From NCBI GenBank assembly GCA_902497185.1, contig CABVEG010000117.1:1-6009 (forward strand): a DNA stretch of 6,009 nt, written 5' to 3'. The DNA comes from an uncultured Eubacteriales bacterium (lineage in GTDB: Bacteria > Bacillota > Clostridia > Lachnospirales > CAG-274). The position numbers were made by a program, and so were the translations under genes. Positions 1 to 4,020 of this stretch are shown here, in pieces. Each line of letters begins with the position of its first letter. The first letter of the stretch is position 1. A model generated the notes under the pieces. That model saw only the letters and a program-made list of their open reading frames with translations. It was not told where the DNA came from and made no database searches.

Positions 1-61
1 TGCTTAACTGCTCCGCTAAAGCATAGCCTACATTACCGCACCCTACTACAATTATATTCAT
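1..61 (-). CDS. trkA: TrkA-family potassium uptake protein, N-terminus only (cut by window edge)
   Basis: Only the first 20 codons lie in the window; the rest runs off the left edge. The translation starts MNIIVVGCGNVGYALAEQ, a beta strand followed by GCGNVG, the GxGxxG dinucleotide-binding turn of a Rossmann fold placed right at the N-terminus, as in the TrkA-N (RCK) proteins. In that family the protein is a cytosolic NAD(H)-binding subunit that gates a Trk/Ktr potassium channel. The start is secure: GAGG lies 7 nt upstream (69-72 on the plus strand) and a good promoter precedes it. Other Rossmann proteins that begin this way (for example some reductases) cannot be excluded from 20 residues. 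It is divergently transcribed from the thiazole salvage operon and probably unrelated to it. Confidence 0.68.
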   Translation of the reverse strand, partial: MNIIVVGCGNVGYALAEQLS

Positions 62-106
62 TAACACACCTCACCTGTTTAATACTAATTCTGTCTTATT
101 AATACA

Positions 107-135
107 AGTATACCCTAATTTATAAATAATTTCAA
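107..135 (-). promoter_or_regulatory. Sigma-A type promoter for the trkA-like gene
   Basis: Read on the minus strand, TTGAAA (-35, plus positions 130-135) and TATACT (-10, 107-112) are separated by exactly 17 nt. The predicted start is near position 100, giving a leader of about 39 nt before the ATG at 61. Both hexamers differ from consensus by only one or two bases. Confidence 0.65.
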
Positions 136-145
136 CAAAAGGTTA

Positions 146-158
146 TTGTGAATCACAA
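146..158. promoter_or_regulatory. Perfect palindrome TTGTGA-A-TCACAA, candidate operator
   Basis: The 13 bp sequence is a perfect inverted repeat of 6 bp arms around one central base. It lies just upstream of the trkA-like promoter's -35 box, centred about 52 bp before the predicted start. The TGTGA/TCACA half-sites recall those bound by CRP/FNR-family and Rex regulators, but the one-base spacing is not the standard spacing for any of these. A binding role is inference from symmetry and position only. Confidence 0.35.
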
Positions 159-272
159 ATTTTGAATGAGTTACAAACAAATACAATTTTGAATTTTCCC
201 CTCAAAGTACTTTTCATCTAAAATGTGGCATCCCTATTTTTATTGAAAAATTTTAATATACTTATTTTTTTA

Positions 273-301
273 TTGCAAATTTTACAATTAAGGAGTATAC
301 T
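273..301 (+). promoter_or_regulatory. Sigma-A type promoter for the orf92-thiW-thiM unit
   Basis: TTGCAA (-35, 273-278) and TATACT (-10, 296-301) are separated by 17 nt. The predicted transcription start is near 308, leaving a leader of only about 28 nt before the ATG at 336. That is too short for any riboswitch. No other promoter of similar quality is visible before the three genes, which are spaced 17 nt (to the first thiW ATG) and 3 nt apart, so one transcript is likely. Confidence 0.65.
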
Positions 302-321
302 TATTTTAAAATTCACATTAT

Positions 322-327
322 AAGGAG
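322..327 (+). promoter_or_regulatory. Ribosome binding site fixing the start of the 92-residue protein
   Basis: AAGGAG ends 8 nt before the ATG at 336. A possible GTG start at 327 is in the same frame but overlaps the Shine-Dalgarno sequence itself, so it cannot be the start; the ATG at 336 is. Confidence 0.85.
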
Positions 328-335
328 TGATAAAT

Positions 336-614
336 ATGACAATAAACGAAGAACTGGACAAGCTCTTGAAAATGGCTTTAGCGGACACTAATCTAAAGAC
401 AAAGCTCCTTGCTACAGAAAACGCAAAGGAACCAATGGAAGATTTTTGCAATATTGCATCAGAGTATGGATGTAATATATCTATGGGTGACTTGCTTGCA
501 TTAAATGAGACTCTTTGGAACAACCTGCTTAAAAGCACTAACGGCGGCGCAACATTTCCTATTGAGGAATGGTCAGATGCTTACGAGCAATTTATTTCAT
601 CACTTAGATTTTAA
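336..614 (+). CDS. Small protein of unknown function (92 aa), possibly Nif11-like
   Basis: I do not recognise this gene with certainty. It encodes 92 residues with no signal peptide or membrane segment, acidic overall, with two cysteines (C38, C46). The first 55 residues follow the pattern of Nif11-like domains: an amphipathic helix (about 4-15), a short D-x-x-L-K-x-K-L segment, then a helix and a G-x-x-(I/L)-S-x-x-x-L-L element (about 35-56). In known Nif11 families this domain is often the leader of a ribosomally made peptide. A Gly-Gly at 70-71 sits where such leaders are cleaved, leaving a 21-residue C-terminal part that has no Cys. No maturase or peptide exporter is present in the window. 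It is first in an apparent operon with thiW and thiM, ending 17 nt before the first thiW ATG. Coding status is well supported by the strong ribosome binding site, promoter and position; function is unknown. A role linked to thiazole uptake or its control is inference from context only. Confidence 0.8.
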   Translation: MTINEELDKLLKMALADTNLKTKLLATENAKEPMEDFCNIASEYGCNISMGDLLALNETLWNNLLKSTNGGATFPIEEWSDAYEQFISSLRF

Positions 615-618
615 AAAC

Positions 619-623
619 AGAGG
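619..623 (+). promoter_or_regulatory. Ribosome binding site for the ATG at 632 (original thiW start)
   Basis: AGAGG ends 8 nt before ATG 632, ideal spacing. By contrast, the ATG at 659, which opens the intact thiW frame, is preceded only by A/T-rich sequence with no Shine-Dalgarno match. Ribosomes should therefore load at 632. Confidence 0.65.
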
Positions 624-631
624 TTTTATTT

Positions 632-655
632 ATGTCAAAAAACACAAAACTTTAA
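632..655 (+). other. Seven-codon open frame MSKNTKL ending in TAA, in frame with thiW
   Basis: ATG 632 has the only good ribosome binding site upstream of thiW and reads MSKNTKL, then TAA (653-655), AAA, then ATG 659 in the same frame. The heptapeptide looks like the short, positively charged N-terminus usual before the first membrane helix of an ECF S component. Restoring one base of the stop (TAA to AAA, for example) would give a continuous start of MSKNTKLKKMIF. Either a nonsense mutation cut off the natural start, or the mini-frame delivers ribosomes to ATG 659, which begins 3 nt after the stop, by termination-reinitiation. A sequencing error is a third option. Confidence 0.65.
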
Positions 656-658
656 AAA

Positions 659-1351
659 ATGATTTTTATGGCTATGATTATTGCAATAGGTGTGGTAATA
701 TCACCCATACTTAGAGTTGAGGGTATGTGTCCAATGGCTCATTTCATAAATATAATATGTGCCGTAATGCTTGGTCCGATTTATGCCTTTATATGTGCCA
801 TTCTTATAGGTATTATAAGAATGTGCATTATGGGAATACCGCCCCTTGCCCTTACCGGCGCAATATTTGGTGCTCTATTATCAGGGCTACTATACAGACT
901 GTCAAAAGGCAGAATAATTTTTGCAGTGATAGGTGAAATAATAGGAACAGGTTTTATAGGTTCTGTAATATCCTACCCTGTTATGAAACTTTTTTGGAAC
1001 ACAAATGGTGCTTACGATCATCTCACATGGTTTTTCTATGTACCTTCCTTCGTTTTAGGAACGCTCATAGGAGGAAGTTTTGCTTTTCTTTTCCTTAAAA
1101 AGCTTGTTAAAACTAGGCTTTTGCAAAAATTCCAACAAAGCCTTGGCAGTGAAATTATTACTACTGAAATAACAAAGAAAGACGATGCTATTGGTATTGG
1201 CTTTATAGGCATTATTTTATACATAGTATCCCTTGTGATTATTAAATCACTTCTTGGACTTACAGGCTTTTGGCTTTTTATACCTTATATTCTCTGTGTT
1301 CTTTTTGTTGTTATGGGTATTATATATTATTTTGTAAAGAAAGAAGATTAA
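659..1351 (+). CDS. thiW: ThiW: thiazole-specific ECF transporter S component
   Basis: This integral membrane protein is the substrate-binding subunit of an energy-coupling-factor importer and is predicted to take up the hydroxyethylthiazole part of thiamin. It would need a shared EcfA/A'/T module, which is not in the window. The first ~150 residues follow the ThiW pattern: helix 1 (about 2-18, ending GVVISP), PMAHFINI, helix 2 with LGP, IPPLALTGAIFGALLSGLLYR (60-80), GEIIGTG..G...SYPV (92-108), and a last helix at 124-147. Substrate is inferred from family and from thiM starting 3 nt downstream. Two oddities: the frame opens at ATG 659 without a ribosome binding site, after an in-frame stop at 653-655; and a ~75-residue C-terminal extension adds a polar linker and two hydrophobic helices (about 178-198 and 204-226), whereas ThiW proteins are usually about 160-190 residues. 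If reinitiation is inefficient, the gene may be poorly expressed. Confidence 0.85.
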   Translation: MIFMAMIIAIGVVISPILRVEGMCPMAHFINIICAVMLGPIYAFICAILIGIIRMCIMGIPPLALTGAIFGALLSGLLYRLSKGRIIFAVIGEIIGTGFIGSVISYPVMKLFWNTNGAYDHLTWFFYVPSFVLGTLIGGSFAFLFLKKLVKTRLLQKFQQSLGSEIITTEITKKDDAIGIGFIGIILYIVSLVIIKSLLGLTGFWLFIPYILCVLFVVMGIIYYFVKKED

Positions 1352-1354
1352 TAA

Positions 1355-2173
1355 ATGTTTAGTATAAATGATTTTAAGGTTGTGCAAAACAATATATTTT
1401 CTACGTCACCTCTTATACACTGTATAACTAATCCCATCTCAATTAACGATTGTGCAAACTTTGTACTTGCTGTCGGGGCAAAGCCTATAATGGCTGAACA
1501 CCCTCTTGAAGTTGAAGAAATAACTTCAAGAGCAAATGCACTTGCTGTTAACATAGGCAATATTACAGATGCAAGGCTAAAATCTATAAGGCTTGCAGCA
1601 AAAAAGGCTGATAAGCTCAGTATACCATGGATAATTGATATTGTAGGCGTAAACTGCTCTAAGCTCAGATTTAACTATGTAAATGAACTTATTAATGATT
1701 TTCACCCTTGTGTTATAAAGGGAAATATGTCAGAAATTAAAGCTATAAGCCGTATTGAAAGTCATGGAAAAGGTATTGATGTAACAAAGGCAGATGCAAC
1801 AACAAATGAAAATATTGCTGAAAATGTATTAATTGCCAATAATCTTGCCCAAAAATACAAAACAGTAGTAATTGCCAGTGGAAAAATAGATATTATAACT
1901 GATGGTAATATTACCTATGCCGTAGAAAACGGCTGTGAATTAATGAGTCTTATAACGGGTACGGGCTGTATTTTAAATGTACTTACAGGAACTATGCTGT
2001 CTGTCACTGAACCTCTTAAATCAGGAGTTATAGCTACGGCACTTCTTGGTGTCGCAGGTGAACTTGCTGACAACAGCAAAGGCACGGGCAGCTTTAAAAC
2101 AAGCCTGCTTGATATGGTCAGCACAATGACAGCTGAAAAAATAAGCGAATATGCTAAAATAAAAATCGTGTAA
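1355..2173 (+). CDS. thiM: Hydroxyethylthiazole kinase ThiM (EC 2.7.1.50)
   Basis: ThiM phosphorylates 4-methyl-5-(2-hydroxyethyl)thiazole with ATP, the salvage route into thiamin phosphate. At 272 residues it has normal length and the ribokinase-like ThiM signature order: PLIHCITNPISINDCAN (19-35), GAKPIMAEHPLEVEE (41-55), VNIGNI (65-70), CVIKGNMSEI (119-128), SGKIDIITDG (175-184), the anion-hole loop TGTGC (201-205, with the conserved Cys205), and GTGSFKTSLLD (243-253). The usual DPVGAGA segment reads DIVGVNC here (95-101). Its ATG follows the thiW stop by 3 nt (TAATAAATG) with only a purine-rich AAAGAAAGAAG ahead of it, so translation is probably coupled to thiW. With ThiW it forms an uptake-and-salvage pair. 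No thiD, thiE or thiC is in the window, so the partner pyrimidine must come from elsewhere. Confidence 0.95.
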   Translation: MFSINDFKVVQNNIFSTSPLIHCITNPISINDCANFVLAVGAKPIMAEHPLEVEEITSRANALAVNIGNITDARLKSIRLAAKKADKLSIPWIIDIVGVNCSKLRFNYVNELINDFHPCVIKGNMSEIKAISRIESHGKGIDVTKADATTNENIAENVLIANNLAQKYKTVVIASGKIDIITDGNITYAVENGCELMSLITGTGCILNVLTGTMLSVTEPLKSGVIATALLGVAGELADNSKGTGSFKTSLLDMVSTMTAEKISEYAKIKIV

Positions 2174-2192
2174 ACCTCAATGGTTTACACGA
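2166..2192 (-). terminator. Perfect hairpin, terminator of purH, possibly shared with thiM
   Basis: TCGTGTAAACC (2166-2176) and GGTTTACACGA (2182-2192) form an 11 bp perfect stem with a 5 nt loop. On the minus strand it is followed by TTTTTATTTT (complement of 2156-2165), so it is a good intrinsic terminator for purH, about 77 nt beyond its stop. On the plus strand the 5' arm contains the thiM stop codon, and the tail (CCTAAAATAAAT) has no strong T run, so termination of the thi transcript here is plausible but weaker. The rest of 2174-2268 holds no gene. Confidence 0.8.
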
Positions 2193-2268
2193 CCTAAAAT
2201 AAATATCATTTTAAAGAATAGTTTGCAACAGCTCTTTATGTTACACCGGTTGACAAAAAAACTTAAAA

Positions 2269-3819
2269 TTAATGTCTGAAATGACGCATACCTGTAAATA
2301 CCATAGCAATACCATACTTATTACAAGCATCAATGCTGTCCTGATCTCTTACAGAGCCACCCGGTTGAATAATACAGCTAATACCTGCTTTAGCAGCGGC
2401 CTCAACACAATCATCAAATGGGAAGAATGCATCACTTGCCAATGCTGCACCCTTAACAGCATCAGCGCCTAACTGTTTAGTACCGTGGTCAATTGCCTGC
2501 TCTGTCGCCCATATTCTGTTTACCTGACCGGGTCCAACACCTACAGACTGCTTATTCTTACCTATAGCAATACCATTAGACTTAGTATATTTGACAATCT
2601 TCCATGTGAATAACAAATCCTCCATTTCCTCAGGGGTTGGAGCTCTGTCAGTTACAACCTTTAATTCACCTTCAAAAAGTTTGTTATCAATATCCTGTAC
2701 AAGAATACCACCGCTTACCTTCTTTACATCAAAAGCTGTTTCAGGCTGTTTGACATCTATATTATCAAGCTTTAATAATCTTATATTCTTCTTCTTAGTA
2801 AGAATTTCAAAAGCATCATCATCAAAACCAGGTGCTAAAATAATTTCAAGGAAAATCTTAGACATTTCTTCAGCAGTAGCCTTATCAATTACTCTGTTGG
2901 CACAAACAATACCTCCAAAAATAGATACAGGGTCAGTACTGTAAGCCTTAGTATATGCTTCGTAAATATCTTTGCCGCTTGCAACACCACATGGATTTGA
3001 ATGCTTGCAGGCTACAACTGTAGGCTCATCATATTCCTTTAAAAGCTCTAATGCACCATGAGTATCATTAATATTGTTAAATGATAACTCCTTGCCGTGT
3101 AACTGTTCAATGCCTGTAAGCATACCCTTGTTGTGACCAACTTCCTTATAGAAAGCGGCTGCCTGATGAGGATTTTCACCATATCTCATATCCTGTACCT
3201 TTTCAAATGTCATTGAAATTGTATCAGGATATTTTGGTAATCCTGCTTTATCTCTTAAATAATTAGCAATCATTGTATCATAATAAGCCGTATGATTAAA
3301 TACCTTAGCAGCCAAATAAAAATTGGTTTTTACTGAAACTCTGCCATTTTCTTTTAATTCGCTTAAAACCTGTTCATAGTCTGTAGGATCAATAATTACG
3401 GATACATCTTGATAATTTTTAGCAGCAGCTCTTAACATTGTCGGACCGCCAATATCAATATTTTCAATAGCATCCTCTAATGTTACATCCGGCTTCATAA
3501 TAGTCTGCTTAAATGGATAAAGATTTACAATTACCAAATCAATTAAGTCTACATTAAGCTCCTTAACCTGTGCCATATGCTCAGGATTGCTTCTCATTGC
3601 CAATAAACCTGCATGAATATTGGGATGAAGTGTTTTTACTCTGCCGTCAAGACATTCAGGAAAACCTGTTACTTCTGAAATGCCTATTACCGGCAATCCT
3701 GCTTCCTTTAACTTATTATAAGTACCGCCGGTTGAAACAATTTCAATGCCTAAATCATTAAGCTGACCTGCAAATTCAACAATACCTGTTTTATCAGATA
3801 CACTAATTAAAGCTCTCAT
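2269..3819 (-). CDS. purH: Bifunctional AICAR transformylase / IMP cyclohydrolase PurH
   Basis: PurH carries out the last two steps of purine synthesis: 10-formyl-THF formylates AICAR to FAICAR (EC 2.1.2.3), and FAICAR is then closed to IMP (EC 3.5.4.10). The 516 residues are full length for the family. The N-terminal MGS-like cyclohydrolase domain (about 1-145) shows STGGTYNKL (29-37), [16 protein letters not shown] (58-73) and [16 protein letters not shown] (120-135). The transformylase part shows MRYGENPHQ (211-219), [13 protein letters not shown] (240-252), the catalytic Lys-His pair in [10 protein letters not shown] (K272-H273), [18 protein letters not shown] (411-419), GVGPGQVNR (427-435), and DAFFPFDD plus the C-terminal [12 protein letters not shown]...TGMRHFRH. 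The start is fixed by AGGAGG 5 nt upstream (3825-3830). It stands alone, with its own promoter, ZTP riboswitch and terminator, and shows no missing key residue. Confidence 0.98.
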   Translation of the reverse strand: MRALISVSDKTGIVEFAGQLNDLGIEIVSTGGTYNKLKEAGLPVIGISEVTGFPECLDGRVKTLHPNIHAGLLAMRSNPEHMAQVKELNVDLIDLVIVNLYPFKQTIMKPDVTLEDAIENIDIGGPTMLRAAAKNYQDVSVIIDPTDYEQVLSELKENGRVSVKTNFYLAAKVFNHTAYYDTMIANYLRDKAGLPKYPDTISMTFEKVQDMRYGENPHQAAAFYKEVGHNKGMLTGIEQLHGKELSFNNINDTHGALELLKEYDEPTVVACKHSNPCGVASGKDIYEAYTKAYSTDPVSIFGGIVCANRVIDKATAEEMSKIFLEIILAPGFDDDAFEILTKKKNIRLLKLDNIDVKQPETAFDVKKVSGGILVQDIDNKLFEGELKVVTDRAPTPEEMEDLLFTWKIVKYTKSNGIAIGKNKQSVGVGPGQVNRIWATEQAIDHGTKQLGADAVKGAALASDAFFPFDDCVEAAAKAGISCIIQPGGSVRDQDSIDACNKYGIAMVFTGMRHFRH

Positions 3820-3840
3820 AATTTCCTCCTAAAAAAATTA

Positions 3841-3888
3841 AAATAAAAAATGCCGCACCATTCCAAGCTCTATGCCCAGACGGTCGGC
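3841..3888 (-). terminator. Riboswitch expression platform: regulated intrinsic terminator before purH
   Basis: On the minus strand GCCGACC (3888-3882) can pair with GGTGCGGC (3859-3852), seven pairs with one bulged base, followed by ATTTTTTATTTT (3851-3840). The 5' arm includes the first two bases of the aptamer's conserved CCGTCTGGGCA, so the terminator and the folded aptamer cannot form together. Ligand binding should block termination and turn purH on, as in other ZTP riboswitches; the direction is inferred from this overlap. Confidence 0.85.
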
Positions 3889-3940
3889 TCACACTGCTAC
3901 ACTCCCCTGTGGTTATCCACATTTCCGTCAGTCATGTAGC
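3873..3940 (-). ncRNA. ZTP (pfl) riboswitch aptamer controlling purH
   Basis: The minus strand carries the pfl RNA consensus elements in order: ATGACTGACGGAA (from 3936 down), a TGTGG-ATAA-CCACA hairpin (P2, 3921-3908), GGGGAG (3907-3902), and the 3' element CCGTCTGGGCA (3883-3873). An outer stem pairs GCTACA (3940-3935) with TGTAGC (3901-3896). Linker 3895-3884 joins the two halves. This class binds ZTP/ZMP, purine intermediates that build up when 10-formyl-THF is short, and is commonly found before purH and one-carbon genes. It sits between the purH promoter and its regulated terminator, 53 nt before the purH start codon. Confidence 0.95.
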
Positions 3941-3950
3941 TTATGTAATA

Positions 3951-3979
3951 AATATAACAATTTTGAATTAATTTGTCAA
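3951..3979 (-). promoter_or_regulatory. Strong sigma-A promoter for purH
   Basis: On the minus strand a perfect TTGACA (plus 3974-3979) and TATATT (3951-3956) are 17 nt apart. The predicted start is about position 3944, just ahead of the first riboswitch stem at 3940, giving a leader of about 125 nt that contains the whole aptamer and its terminator. Confidence 0.85.
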
Positions 3980-3980
3980 T

Positions 3981-4016
3981 AGAAAAAGGCAGAATTTTTT
4001 AAAGTATTCTGCCTTT
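3981..4016 (-). terminator. Intrinsic terminator of the YkuD-like protein gene
   Basis: AAAGGCAGAAT (3985-3995) and ATTCTGCCTTT (4006-4016) form an 11 bp perfect stem with a 10 nt loop, and the minus-strand transcript continues into TTCTATT. It begins 4 nt after the stop codon of the 651-residue gene and ends just before the -35 box of purH, separating the two genes transcriptionally. The reverse orientation has a weaker T tail. Confidence 0.85.
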
Positions 4017-4020
4017 ACAA

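Larger units (their letters stand above)
62..326. other. Divergent intergenic region, AT-rich
   Basis: The region holds the two divergent promoters and the palindrome listed separately. A 12 bp direct repeat, TATACTTATTTT, occurs at 257-268 and 296-307, the second copy covering the -10 box of the thi promoter. A 10 bp palindrome AAAGTACTTT lies at 204-213. I see no RNA gene, no TPP riboswitch elements and no plausible small coding frame. Confidence 0.7.

Noticed and set aside
204..213. Palindrome AAAGTACTTT
   Set aside because: It is a short A/T-rich symmetry, expected by chance here and not placed at either promoter.
327..335. GTG start giving a 95-residue version of the small protein
   Set aside because: The GTG overlaps the Shine-Dalgarno sequence that serves ATG 336, so it cannot be used.
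62..335. TPP riboswitch ahead of the thiW-thiM operon
   Set aside because: None of the conserved TPP aptamer elements can be read on the plus strand, and the predicted leader is too short.
653..655. Reassigned TAA codon (alternative genetic code) explaining the thiW stop
   Set aside because: purH, thiM and the 92-residue gene all end at TAA at the expected length, so TAA is a normal stop here.
505..714. Open frames overlapping the real genes in other frames, including 505-714, 727-936, 2591-2944 and 5582-5896
   Set aside because: They lack ribosome binding sites, have no recognisable protein character, and lie over or opposite well-supported genes.
2221..2257. Second hairpin (TTTGCAAC with GTTGACAAA) between thiM and purH
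   Set aside because: It has a bulge, a 19 nt loop and no proper T run after it on either strand; the perfect hairpin at 2166-2192 is far better.
3913..3921. Perfect DnaA box TTATCCACA, suggesting a replication origin
   Set aside because: It is the P2 hairpin of the ZTP riboswitch, is a single copy, and has no origin-type neighbours.
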